Source: Trebonia sp963737285 (GTDB taxonomy: Bacteria; Actinomycetota; Actinomycetes; Streptosporangiales; Streptosporangiaceae). Taken from it: a DNA stretch of 64,000 nt. Below are positions 26,691-35,095 of this stretch, in pieces. The stretch lies in the NCBI GenBank assembly GCA_963737285.1, contig CAVTRT010000003.1:1302001-1366000 (forward strand), given 5' to 3'. How positions within the stretch are numbered: position 1 is the stretch's first letter; each line of letters opens with the position of its first letter. Both the position numbers and the translations under genes were made by a program. The notes under the pieces were generated by a model. It worked only from the letters and a program-made list of their open reading frames with translations, made no database searches and was not told where the DNA came from.

Positions 26691-26981
26691 TTAAAGTCGG
26701 CAAGTTAGTCCCTCTAATTTTGCCGGGGCGGTCCAGGCCCCGTGCTCGCGACCGTCCAGGCCAGTGCCATCGGCCGGCGTGAAGGCCTCCATCAAGTGCC
26801 CCTCAAGCTCCTCCGGCGTGATGCCGACGAACCCGCACGCGCATGCGTGCCCTGGCAATTCCTCATGCACCTTGCCGTCATTCCCGACGCAGTCATCCGG
26901 CGTGAAGACCACGGCCAGGTGGTCGAGGATATTCTCGTCGGGTAGTTCCGTGAAGCCACAAGCGCACCGGGCTGCCATCAT
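26691..26981 (-). CDS. Small protein with two CxCGF repeats, C-terminus replaced by IS3
   Basis: Two similar halves: CACGFTELPDENILDHLAVV (residues about 6-25) and CACGFVGITPEELEGHLMEA (about 48-67). Each is followed by a DGxxH segment (NDGKVHEE, then LDGREHG). The spaced Cys-x-Cys and His residues look metal-binding. IS3 begins at 26735, so the last 14 residues come from the element. Start is one of two adjacent ATGs (26981 or 26978) after AAAGG. Family not recognised. Confidence 0.6.
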   Translation of the reverse strand: MMAARCACGFTELPDENILDHLAVVFTPDDCVGNDGKVHEELPGHACACGFVGITPEELEGHLMEAFTPADGTGLDGREHGAWTAPAKLEGLTCRL

Positions 26982-27114
26982 GTCACTGCCTTTCAGTAAA
27001 CGTTTTCCAGTCAGCCAGCAATGAGGACTGGCAGGATTTTCTGGCGGCGTGGCCGGAAGGTAAGGAGATGCCCTCCGCGGTCCCGGCCGCGCCAGCTTGC
27101 AAGGAGGCCAAACG

Positions 27115-27606
27115 TCACAGCGTGCCGATCAGCGCCCAGGTGACCTTGCCGTCGAGTTCATCCTCGTAATAGAACCCCCAGGCAGAGCTGTACTGCCCGA
27201 CGAGGAACAGGCCCCGCCCGCTCTCCTCGTCGTCGGCGGCCTCGCGGGGCACCGGGGCGGCGGCGATCGCGTCACCCACTAGCAGGGCAATCAGGGCCGG
27301 GCCACCGTACAGCCGCAGCCGGACCGGGGGCCGGGCCTCCGCCCACGCCACCTTGCCGACCTCGACAATGGAATTCGTCAAAAGCTCGCTGGCGATCAGC
27401 GTGGCCGATTCCTCGAATTGCGTGAGCGACCATTTCTCCAGCATGGCAGCCAGCCACTTCCGCGCCACGCCCGGCGCGGTCCTGTCCGCGTCAAGTTCCA
27501 GCGCCGAACGGCACTGGAGGCTCTCCAGCAACGCGAAGTCAGGCGACGACGGTTGAGCGTGCGCGAGGGATGATGCTAGGGGCCACGTACTGTTGATGGC
27601 ATTCAC
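27115..27606 (-). CDS. HATPase/RsbW-like ATP-binding regulator
   Basis: 163 residues of the GHKL anti-sigma-kinase type common in actinobacteria. The N-box is ATLIASELLTNSIVE, and ESGRGLFLVGQYSSAWG gives the G-box. The usual DNG-type G1 motif is weak (VGDAIAAAP). GTG at 27606 follows GAAGGGAAAA; an ATG in frame at 27639 lacks a site. It is divergent from the XRE-DUF397 pair, a recurring actinobacterial combination. Function: probably protein phosphorylation or partner switching. Confidence 0.8.
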   Translation of the reverse strand: MNAINSTWPLASSLAHAQPSSPDFALLESLQCRSALELDADRTAPGVARKWLAAMLEKWSLTQFEESATLIASELLTNSIVEVGKVAWAEARPPVRLRLYGGPALIALLVGDAIAAAPVPREAADDEESGRGLFLVGQYSSAWGFYYEDELDGKVTWALIGTL

Positions 27607-27764
27607 TAGTTTTCCCTTCTCGGGACAGTATTGAGGCATGCCGGAATCACGTCGGCGGTGCCATCACCCCGATAGCAAGAACCTTCCGCGACACGCGGAG
27701 CGTGATTTTCCGTGACAACCACAATGGCAGGGGAAAGCCGCGTTAGGCTACCCGTATTGCACGT

Positions 27765-27824
27765 GTGTCGGGAGGTTCCGGGCACCCCCGGACGCGTGCC
27801 GGGAAGCGCCAGTAAGTGTCGGGA
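27765..27824 (+). promoter_or_regulatory. Three direct copies of GTGYCGGGA
   Basis: Copies at 27765-27773, 27796-27804 and 27816-27824, spaced 31 and 20 bases, all in the leader of the XRE gene at 27861. They may be binding sites for that regulator or a paralogue. Confidence 0.4.
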
Positions 27825-27860
27825 CCTGCCGGGTCCCGCACCGAGCACGGGAGGCCAGCC

Positions 27861-28734
27861 ATGCCAGACTCCAGTCAGGAACCCGAGGACACTCCCGCCG
27901 TCCGGCTCGGACGGCAGCTCAGGCGCATCCGGATCGCCGCCGGGTACACCACCCACCTGGCCCTCGCCAAGCGCATCGGCTTCGGGGATGACGTGATCCA
28001 GAAGGCCGAGACGGGCAAGCGAGTCCCCAGCCGGGACGTGTTCCCCGCCATCCTCGACGCCTGCACCACGACCATCGACGGTAACCATCAGGTTGTCACC
28101 GATGGCGAGCGCGAAGCTCCTGACCGAGCTGTGGGACATCGCCCGCAAGGGCAGCGGCCCCATCCCCGAGTTCATCGAGTTCTACCTGCAGCAGGAGGAC
28201 CTAGCCGAGTTCCTGCGCCTGTGGTCCATCATCCTGATACCCGGCCTGCTCCAGGTCAGGGACTACGCCCTCGCCATGTACGACCTGCCCGGCATTGACC
28301 AGGAAGAGGCCACCGCGACGGTCGACTTCTACATGAACCGCCAGTCCCTCATCCAAGGCCCGAACGCCCCGCAGGTCATTGTCGTCCTGGACGAGTCTGT
28401 CCTGTACCGTCTCATCGGGACTCCTGAGATCATGGTCCGGCAACTTGACCACTTGCTGGCGGCGATGGAGTGGCCGAACGTGACGATCCAGGTCGCCCGC
28501 GGCCCTGGGGCCTACTGGGGACTCGTCGGCTCGTTTGCCATCGCGAGCAGGGAGGGGGTGCCCGATACCCTCAAGATGCTGACAGTGGAGGACCAGGTCC
28601 AGGAGGACCACGCACTGGCCCGCAAGTCGCTCATAATATTTGAGAAGCTCCGCGGCTATGCCCTCAACATCGGGGACTCGCGCGCGGCAATGATGGAGGC
28701 ACGAGAGCATTGGAACAGCCAGCAGCGAGCGTGA
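27861..28734 (+). pseudogene. XRE regulator of the DUF5753 type, frameshifted
   Basis: The N-terminal frame gives a helix-turn-helix (LGRQLRRIRIAAGYTTHLAL, then FGDDVIQKAETGKRVPSRDV). The second frame gives the DUF5753 ligand domain (SIILIPGLLQVRDYALAMYD, then YLQQEDLAEF, VRQLDHLLAAMEWPNVTIQV). The two join at about 28095-28110, one base out of phase. An alternative is that the second part starts on its own at 28093, but a free DUF5753 domain would be unusual. These regulators act with DUF397 proteins, and one overlaps its end. Confidence 0.75.
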
Positions 28735-28979
28735 GCTGGCGCAAGTCCAGCTACAGCAACAACGGCGGCGGTACCTGTGTCGAAGTGGGCGCGATCCCGT
28801 GGCGCAAGTCGTCGTACAGCAACAACGGCGGTGGGGACTGCGTGGAAGCCGGGCACGTGCTCGGCGCCGTGCTCGTGCGCGACACGAAGGACAACGGCAC
28901 CGGCCCGATCCTGCGGGTGACCCCCGCCAACTGGGGCCGCCTCACGTCGGCCATCCGCACCGGCAGCGCGCTCAGCTAG
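28710..28979 (+). CDS. DUF397 protein with duplicated N-terminal motif
   Basis: 89 residues from a TTG start following GGAGG and overlapping the XRE gene by 25 bases. The DUF397 motif WRKSSYSNNGGGxCVE occurs twice (residues 10-25 and 31-46); normal members have it once. The remainder (VLVRDTKDNGTGPILRVT, then WGRLTSAIRTG) is canonical. DUF397 proteins partner with the preceding XRE-DUF5753 regulators in actinomycete development and antibiotic control. Confidence 0.85.
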   Translation: MEQPAASVSWRKSSYSNNGGGTCVEVGAIPWRKSSYSNNGGGDCVEAGHVLGAVLVRDTKDNGTGPILRVTPANWGRLTSAIRTGSALS

Positions 28980-29418
28980 TCACATCGAGCTAGCCAGCAC
29001 ACGCTAGCCACGCCATAAAGCCCGCGCGGCCCACCCCGCAGCCATCGTGAGGACGTGCCCATCAGGCACGCACAGCCACATCTTGCCCCCGGCAGCCCCG
29101 TCGAGCGTCGGCCGCCGGGGGCTTCGGCGTTCTCAGGCACACCTTTCGCGGAATTACGTCCGCAAGCCATATAGACGAAATTGCTGTCCTGCATGGCCTA
29201 TCACGACGGCCATCGCCGTGGGTGACCGCAGGCCGGACGCCTTGGACGTGAGGAGGCATCCTCCCTGCCGATTACGAGTACAGGGTGAACTGCTCGCCGG
29301 GGCGTGGCTAGTGTAGATCGTCCAGTTCGGCCCGCGCGGGAGTCCCGCTAGCAACTATTGTTCCCGTAACGCACCAGTCTGCGGCGTGCCCGGCATGATT
29401 GGACTCGTGAGAGAACGC
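28980..29418. other. Intergenic stretch without a supported gene
   Basis: Short frames on both strands lack ribosome sites. An inverted stretch around 29070-29125 (GCCCCCGGCAG and GGCCGCCGGGGGC) could end transcription of the XRE-DUF397 unit. Confidence 0.4.
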
Positions 29419-29877
29419 ATGGGCGGGGACGAGGCAGAGCAGCTCGCCCGGCTGCTGTACCAGTATGCCGAAAGCGAGCTGGACCAGTTCGACAACTGGC
29501 GGCTGGACACTGAGATCGGCCCGGTCTACGTGAGCATAAGCACGGAGCTCCTGCCGGACTGGTCCGACCGGGCATTCGACCCTGTCCCGAAGCCGGGGAG
29601 ACGGTGGCAGACGGGCCGGTTCGCGCATGTCAGCGATGCCGGGCAGGTGGCATCACGGGAGGACGTCGAGGGGGTGGTCGCGCAGATGCGCGCGGACCTG
29701 GCCGGCCGGGGGTCGCAGGAGTGGGAGAACCCGACGCTGGATCGCTTCCTGGAGGCGCTCGAAGCGGTGCTCGACGCGCTTCCCGGCCAGCTCGCCTTGC
29801 AGGGCAAGGCTGAAGCCGCTCAGCCCGACTGGGCGCTTCTTGCGCACATCCTGGTCGCCGCTACTGGATACGAGTAA
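29419..29877 (+). CDS. Hypothetical acidic protein, about 152 aa
   Basis: Well-biased codons encode LLYQYAESELDQFDNWRLDT and GPVYVSISTELLPDW at the N-terminus and NPTLDRFLEALEAVLDALPG and HILVAATGYE at the C-terminus. ATG at 29419 is taken because GAGAGAAC precedes it; earlier in-frame starts exist at 29386 and 29395. I do not recognise the family with confidence. No signal peptide or membrane segment. Confidence 0.6.
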   Translation: MGGDEAEQLARLLYQYAESELDQFDNWRLDTEIGPVYVSISTELLPDWSDRAFDPVPKPGRRWQTGRFAHVSDAGQVASREDVEGVVAQMRADLAGRGSQEWENPTLDRFLEALEAVLDALPGQLALQGKAEAAQPDWALLAHILVAATGYE

Positions 29878-30123
29878 GCGGTTACCTCCCCTCACTGACA
29901 GACAGGGATCTGATGGCCCCAGCGGGATCCGGACTGACGGGACCCGGGCACCTCAACGCCAGGCGGCAGAATGACCTGATCGGCGCGGCATCAACGCCTA
30001 GCGGATCGGGTGGGCCGTGCCGAGTTAGTTGGAACTTGGTCACGGTAGTTGGCACCATGATCACGAACGGCCCTGTACCGCCACTCGATTGCGGTCGGCC
30101 CAGAGCCGGTCGACTGGCGTGCT

Positions 30124-30945
30124 TCAGTTTCCGGCTGGCGCCTGTGCGATGGCCACGAAGTTCTGGCTTATGCCGAGCAGTGATGGTTCGGCCTCCAGGA
30201 GCCGGAGCACGGACAGCACGTGATGGCGGCCTTCTGGGATGTCCAGGAGCTGTGCCAGGCCTGGGAGGAGCTTGACGCTGCCGCTGGCGGCGACGAGCTG
30301 GCGCAGTTCCAGGCCGGCGACCTTTATCTCATCAGCCAGTTCCTCCGGGCGGTGGAAGTAGGAGGTCGTGAAGTTCGCGGGGTCACCGCCCGGATTGCGG
30401 TACTGCCCGTCAGCCAGGAACCGGGCCGTGTCATCGAGTCCCTCGGGGCTGGCCGGCATGCTCCCGGCAAGCTCCTCGAAGACCGGGTAGAACCGCGACA
30501 GTGCCTTCGCGACCGTGATTCCGCCCGGCCGGAGGACCCTGCGGGCCTCACGCAGTGCGGTGAGGCGGTCTTCCCTGCTCGTCAGGTGGTAAAGCGGGCC
30601 GAGCAGCAAGACGGCGTCGGCACTGCCGTCAGCCGCCGGCAGGTCCCGCGCGTCCCCGGCCGAGATCCCGGCCAGCGGAGTGCGGGCCTGCCGGGATGCC
30701 ACTGCCGCCTGCTCGACGTGCAGTGGCACCGGGTCGATCAGGTGCACCTGGTAGCCCGCCGAGGCCAGCGGTATCGCGTAGGCCCCGGCACCGCCGCCGA
30801 CGTCCACCACCGTCGCGGGGGCTGCCGGCAGGAAGCGTTCCAGCAGGTCCCATATCCGCAGGAACTCGATCCGCTGGCGGCCGGATGCCAGCCGGTCACG
30901 CTCCAGGCCGTGCTCGTAGTAAGCGAGGATCTCCGCGTCCACCAT
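30124..30945 (-). CDS. Class I SAM-dependent methyltransferase
   Basis: 273 residues. SAM motif I is VVDVGGGAGAYAIP near residue 45, an acidic end of strand 2 is HLIDP, and the motif IV-like stretch is ADAVLLLGPLYHLTSREDR. RVLRPGGITVAKAL forms the post-II segment. ATG at 30945 is preferred to the upstream GTG; neither has a strong site. Substrate unknown. It stands at the left edge of the integrase remnant beside tRNA-Val and may be cargo. Confidence 0.82.
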   Translation of the reverse strand: MVDAEILAYYEHGLERDRLASGRQRIEFLRIWDLLERFLPAAPATVVDVGGGAGAYAIPLASAGYQVHLIDPVPLHVEQAAVASRQARTPLAGISAGDARDLPAADGSADAVLLLGPLYHLTSREDRLTALREARRVLRPGGITVAKALSRFYPVFEELAGSMPASPEGLDDTARFLADGQYRNPGGDPANFTTSYFHRPEELADEIKVAGLELRQLVAASGSVKLLPGLAQLLDIPEGRHHVLSVLRLLEAEPSLLGISQNFVAIAQAPAGN

Positions 30946-31062
30946 GCCGAGCACTATATGGGCCTGCGGCTTATCCAGCCACAGGATTTCCCGGCTCGCG
31001 CTCCCGTGCGGATCAGCAGCCCGTCCTCGCGGAGGCGAGGACGTCCGCTTGCTCAGGTGCCT

Positions 31063-31274
31063 TCAGCCGGCCCTTCCGCCGCCGGTGCGCAGGTGGTCCT
31101 CGAACTCGGCGAGCGTAAGGCCCCGGCTGGTCAGCTGGACGCCCCGTCCAGGCGGATCTTCCCCGGCCGGTCCCGCTCCCGCTGCCCGGGGTGGCGGGCC
31201 GCTGCCGTCCACGGCGAGCGGCTCTTCAGGGGGCGACCAGAGGGGCGTCGGCTACGGGTGTTCATGGTCGTCAT
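31063..31274 (-). pseudogene. 5' fragment of a tyrosine recombinase gene, inverted copy
   Basis: Reads RSRRPSGRPLKS from an ATG at 31274 and, after a frameshift near 31145, GVQLTSRGLTLAEFEDHLRT. These match the N-terminus of the integrase at 31656 (RSRRGPGRPLKS, LTDRGATLAEFEDYLRT). The leader also matches the leader of that gene. It stops at 31063 before any catalytic residue. Confidence 0.75.
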
Positions 31275-31405
31275 GGCGTGGCTCTCCCAAAAGGCGGTGG
31301 GAGAGCTAGACTGCTTTTCTAGCGGTATGTTAGGCGGTCTAGCACCGAGATGCTTGTCGGGAGCTCCCGCCATACGTGCGAAAATGGCCTGCTGACCTGC
31401 GGTTG

Positions 31406-31477
31406 TGGGCGTAACTGGGTTCGAACCAGTGACCACCCGCTTGTAAGGCGGGTGCTCTACCGCTGAGCTATACGCCC
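31406..31477 (-). tRNA. tRNA-Val(TAC)
   Basis: A full cloverleaf on the minus strand: acceptor GGGCGTA/TACGCCC, D arm GCTC/GAGC, anticodon stem CCCGC/GCGGG with loop CTTACAA (anticodon TAC), and T arm ACTGG/CCAGT with TTCGAAC. The discriminator is A and CCA is not encoded. It lies between two inverted integrase remnants, so it was probably an integration target. Confidence 0.95.
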
Positions 31478-31591
31478 GAGTCTCGCCGGACGGCGCCGGC
31501 GGACGGAATCCCTGCTAGGGTACCGGTTCCGGCGGGTTCGCGGTACGCGCGAGGGCCGCTTCCGCAGGCGTGGATGCCGAGCATCTCGGCT

Positions 31592-31628
31592 CTAGAGTGC
31601 TTGCCTTAACGCTAGAAAAGCACTCTAG
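31592..31628. promoter_or_regulatory. Inverted repeat upstream of the integrase remnant
   Basis: CTAGAGTGCTT (31592-31602) and AAGCACTCTAG (31618-31628) are exact inverted arms. A related sequence stands at the mirrored position upstream of the left integrase fragment (about 31305-31345), where the CTAGAAAAGCAGTCTAG part is conserved. Likely operator for integrase expression. Confidence 0.5.
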
Positions 31629-31655
31629 CTCCCCACCGCCTGACGGGAGCTTGGC

Positions 31656-32733
31656 ATGCCACCCACCACCGCCCGAAGCCGACGCGGCCCCGGACGCCCC
31701 CTGAAGAGCCCGCTCGCCGTCGCTGGCGGCTACGGGGCCGCGGCCGCCACGCCGGTAACCTACGCGAGCTCGCTCGCGCCCGGAGGCGTCCCGCTGACTG
31801 ACCGGGGGGCGACGCTCGCCGAGTTCGAGGACTACCTGCGGACCACCAACAACCGCGATGGCCGTCCCTACGAGGAGAGGTCGATCCAGGCGTACCTGGC
31901 CCCGCCCAGGAACCTGGACAAGTGGCTGACAGCTGCCGGGATCGACGGGGACTTCACCATCGCGGATACAGCCCTCCTCAACCGGTACTTCCGCGAGTAC
32001 TACCTGGAGCACGGCCAGGGCGGCACGCACACGCTCCAGCGGAACCTGATCCAGCTGTTCGGCTTCCTCGACCGCGAGCGCGGCCACCCCACGCCCTACA
32101 CCGACGCCATGAACCGGTACGCCGAGGTGAAGGGCCGCCCCAAGACGCTAGGCACGGAATTCATCGACGACCTCCTGGAGGTCACCGGCGGCGGCAGGGC
32201 ACGGGACTTCGAGACATCCCGCGACCACGCGATCATCCGCATCCTGCGCAGCGAGGGCATCCGCCGGGCGGAACTGCTCGGAATGGTGATGCACACGCTC
32301 CGGCGGACCTGATCAAGAACCCGCTCATCCGACTCGCCCGCTCAAGGGGGCGCGGGCCGTCGGCGAGGGACGGCTAGTAGCCCTAGCACCCGCTTCGTCC
32401 CGCGCGCTGGCCATCTACCTGCGGGCGCGGCGTCATCACAAGCTGGCCGACTCGGACTGGCTGTGGCTGGGCACCCGCAATCGCGGCAGGCTCCAGAACA
32501 CGGGCCTGAGGATGATCCTCGTCCGGCGGGCGGAGCAGGCAGGCTATATGGGGATAACATCGCACCAATTCCGCCATAACTTCAGCGACGATTGGCTGAA
32601 GTCCGGCGGCTCAGAAGGCGACCTGATGCGGCTGAACGGGTGGAAGTCACGGGCGATGGTCGACCGGTACGCCGACGATGTCGCCAACCAGCGGGCGCTG
32701 GAGGCCAAGCGCCGCCGGGGCGACATGTTCTGA
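31656..32733 (+). pseudogene. Tyrosine recombinase (integrase) with frameshifts
   Basis: The N-terminal arm and SAM-like domain read in one frame (LAEFEDYLRTTNN, LQRNLIQLFGFLDRERG) up to the first catalytic Arg (EGIRRAELLGMV). The frame shifts near 32300 and again near 32355. The C-terminal part then supplies TSHQFRHNFSDDWL (HxxR) and LNGWKSRAMVDRYA (Trp and nucleophile Tyr). All catalytic residues survive, but the gene cannot be read in one piece. Situated 178 bases from tRNA-Val. Confidence 0.8.
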
Positions 32734-32991
32734 AGCTGCTTGGGCAGCAGGGATCTCGCGGCGCGGGCAGGCTTCCCCCGGGCCTGGCCGCGCCGCTCGC
32801 GCTTTCATTTTCATTGCCGACGCTTACGCCCATGGGTGCTGGCTGCCTGGCTGCGGCTGCCTGGCGTGTGACATCTGCCGCCGTGCCCGGCATCCAGCTC
32901 TGGCCATCGAGTCGATTTTCACTTCGGCTTAAATTATCATCGTCATGTCAACCCAAACATGAAGGTTGCATGGGTTAGTCAACCGGGACAC

Positions 32992-33024
32992 ATCGCTCCC
33001 CCGTCCCACGGCGAACGGAGCGAT
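32992..33024 (+). promoter_or_regulatory. Hairpin that pairs the Shine-Dalgarno sequence
   Basis: ATCGCTCC (32992-32999) is the exact complement of GGAGCGAT (33017-33024). The GGAG of the right arm is the ribosome site of the ATG at 33030, nine bases on. A near-identical arrangement stands at 56451-56483. Folding would block initiation. Confidence 0.6.
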
Positions 33025-33029
33025 CCTGC

Positions 33030-33116
33030 ATGAACCCCGACGAGATCATCGCCGGACCCGGCGGCACCACGGCCCGACTGCTCGCCTCCACGATCCCCAA
33101 TGGCGGTGCGGCGTGA
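33030..33116 (+). CDS. Short ORF behind the hairpin, 28 aa
   Basis: ATG at 33030 encodes MNPDEIIAGPGG and ends at a TGA overlapping the GTG start of the next gene (GTGA at 33113). It has a good ribosome site that the hairpin can hide. It could be a leader peptide coupling translation to the downstream gene. No family recognised. Confidence 0.4.
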   Translation: MNPDEIIAGPGGTTARLLASTIPNGGAA

Positions 33117-33359
33117 CCCCGGAGCAGCGGCACCTGCGCGCGAAGATCGCGGCCAACGCACGATGGTCGCGGTATATGGCTCGAGAGGACCAGTCGGACG
33201 CCGCACGGTCGGCGATGCAGGCGATTGGAGCGTGAGGTCGACCCGTCTGGACGGCTCAGTCCTGCCGAGCGCGCGGTGCTCGTCAAGGCAGCCGCACGAC
33301 GGCTATCGGCGCAACTCAACGCAGCCAAAGCGCGCAAGCGAGCAGCGGACAGCAGGTAA
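33113..33359 (+). pseudogene. Small AICE-associated protein, frameshifted
   Basis: The first frame gives VTPEQRHLRAKIAANARWSR and the second LEREVDPSGRLSPAERAVLV then LSAQLNAAKARKRAAD. Both parts are typical of a small basic protein encoded next to AICE replication genes. The shift is one base at about 33226-33230. It directly precedes the broken primase/polymerase. Confidence 0.6.
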
Positions 33360-33395
33360 CGACTGCCCATCACTGCCGCAGATCCTGGCTCATAG

Positions 33396-34143
33396 AGCGG
33401 CTAGGCGGACGCATCCGCGCCTGGTGAACGGCCCGGCCACACAACATCGGCGTCTCCTGCGGTCCCTCCGGCCTAGTCGTGGTCGACCTGGACGTCCCCA
33501 CGGCCGACCGGGACGATGGCGAGGACCAGGAGACCGGGGCCGACGCGCTGACACGGCTGTCGGCGAGGGTGGGCCAGCCGTGCCCGTGGTCAACCTTCAC
33601 CGTGCAGACCCCGCGCGGCTGGCACCTGTACTCCCGGGTGCCCGCCGCGGCGATCGCCAACTCAGCGGGCCGCCTCGCGCCGCACATCGACATCCGCGCC
33701 GACGGCGGCTACATCGTCGCCCCTGGCAGCCGGATCGCCGACCACGGCTACACCGTGCACAACGCCGCTCCCCGGCTCCCCTGCCCACATGGCTGGCCAG
33801 CGAGCTAGCCAGGCAGCCCCCGCCGCCGGTGCACCGCGCTGTCCCCGCGCCCGGTAATGCCCGTGGCACGGCCTACGGCATGGCCGCCTTGCGGGATGAA
33901 GCCCGGCGCGTAGCCACCGCCATCGTCGGCACCCGCCACGACACCCTCAGCAAGGCGGCGTTCAGCCTAGGCCAGCTCGCCGGCGCGGGCCTGCTCCCCG
34001 AGCTCGCGGTCACCACCTCCCTGACCGACGCTGCCCGCCAGCGCGGGCTGCCCGATCGCGACATCGCGCGAATCATCGGCTCGGGCATGGCCGCCGACGC
34101 CCGCCACCCGCGCGTGCCGCCCCGCGGCCTCCCGCCCAGCACC
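33396..34143 (+). pseudogene. Bifunctional primase/polymerase remnant
   Basis: Homologous to the intact gene at 56825 but damaged. Its first 50 or so residues are missing. A Trp codon of AWWTARP has become TGA (33425-33427), and the frame shifts near 33775. The Prim-Pol core NIGVSCGPSGLVVVDLDVP with its DLD metal site and GWHLYSRVPAA are readable, as is the C-terminal TRHDTLSKAAFSLGQLAGAG. It cannot give a functional replication initiator. Confidence 0.8.
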
Positions 34144-34551
34144 CCAGGCACCCCCGCGACGGCCCTCCCCCGCCGATGCCTGTTTCCCCATCCAGAACGA
34201 TCCCGCCCACCTCTCCCATCACACCACCTCGGCCGAGCCGGCCAGGTCGACCTCAGGACGGCCCGCAGCCGCCCCAGGCCGCCCGTCGCTGACCCCAGCT
34301 GTCCAACCGGCGCCCGGACGGCGCCGGGAGGGTCCGCCCCAGGCGACGGCAGGTGCCGGGCAGCGCCTCGGCAGAGGCCCCGCCCGGGCACCCGCCTTGG
34401 CCCGTGCCATCGCAGGACGTTCCCGCGAGGAGCACCTCAACAGCGCCGACCTGCGCGCGAGTCCATGGCCGGCACCTGCGGCCAGGCATAAGATTCCCGC
34501 GAGGCCCGCCCCGAGGAGGACGTCATTCCGGCCACCATCGACGGACGCCCG
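34144..34551. other. Pro-rich decayed tail, no supported gene
   Basis: Frames continue from the primase remnant as low-complexity Pro/Arg-rich sequence with no family pattern. GAGGAGG at about 34512-34518 could be the ribosome site of the next gene with a non-standard ATT start. Confidence 0.4.
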
Positions 34552-34995
34552 GTGATCAGCCGCGCGGACATGCAGGCCCGTCACGGCATCTCGCTCAAGA
34601 CCGCTTACCTGTGGTACCGGAACCGGGCAACGACAGGGCACCCCGAGCCAGCCGGGCAAATAGACCGGACGACCTACTGGTTCGCCGACGACTGGGAGTC
34701 CTGGCATGAGTCCCACCGCATCGGCAAGCTCGCGGCACTGACCGAGGTCGACCGGGCGGGCGACCCGGACGACCTTGTGGACGCCGCCGAAGTGGCCCGG
34801 ATGATGGGATACGCGAGCGGGATCGTCATCCGCGCGAACCTGCGACTCGGCTACTTCCCCAGCCCAGACAGCTTCGGGACCACGGCGAAGGGCAGGCCCT
34901 CGCCACGCTGGCGGCGCTCGACTGTCTGGGCCGCCGCCGACAATCGCAAGGGCATTGTCCCGTCTCAGTTAAGGTTGCCCGGCGCAGCGCTGTGA
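34552..34995 (+). CDS. Helix-turn-helix protein of an integrative element
   Basis: 147 residues. Two HTH-like units are visible: ISRADMQARHGISLKTAYLW with a YRNRATTGHPEP wing (1-33), and DAAEVARMMGYASGIVIRAN (about 76-95). Such proteins lie beside AICE primases as regulators or excisionase-like factors. GTG at 34552 is the first usual start. The last 15 residues run into the transposon end at about 34960, so the natural C-terminus may be replaced. Confidence 0.6.
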   Translation: MISRADMQARHGISLKTAYLWYRNRATTGHPEPAGQIDRTTYWFADDWESWHESHRIGKLAALTEVDRAGDPDDLVDAAEVARMMGYASGIVIRANLRLGYFPSPDSFGTTAKGRPSPRWRRSTVWAAADNRKGIVPSQLRLPGAAL

Positions 34996-35095
34996 CCTGG
35001 GCCGGACTATTTTGAGTGAGACGATCTGGTGCCTTGATCGGGGCGTGGCAAGGGTGGCCTGCCGGGTTTGACGCGGGTTTGTCTCAGTCGATGTT
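34960..35095. repeat. Candidate right end of a Tn7/Tn5053-like element
   Basis: Three copies of a GTCTCA-core motif occur: CCCGTCTCAGTTAAG (about 34965), the inverse of ATCGTCTCACTCAAA (about 35012-35026), and TTTGTCTCAGTCGATG (about 35080). Clustered transposase-binding repeats at an end, just past tniQ, fit this transposon class. The matching left end was not found. Confidence 0.45.

Larger units (their letters stand above)
25413..26735 (+). mobile_element. IS3-family element, 1.3 kb
   Basis: Imperfect terminal inverted repeats begin TGGACCACCCCGGC at 25413 and, on the opposite strand, TGGACCGCCCCGGC ending at 26735. orfA and orfB lie between. If the right end is taken one base shorter, AGG flanks both sides as a 3-bp target duplication. 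It inserted at the edge of an older IS3 remnant and into the 3' end of the CxCGF-repeat gene. Confidence 0.85.

Noticed and set aside
27765..27824. CRISPR-like array
   Set aside because: Nine-base units at uneven spacing without spacers of constant length; no Cas genes anywhere in the window.
28093..28734. Separate DUF5753 gene starting at 28093
   Set aside because: The preceding HTH gene and this part join into a normal XRE-DUF5753 protein with a one-base correction; a stand-alone effector domain is less likely.
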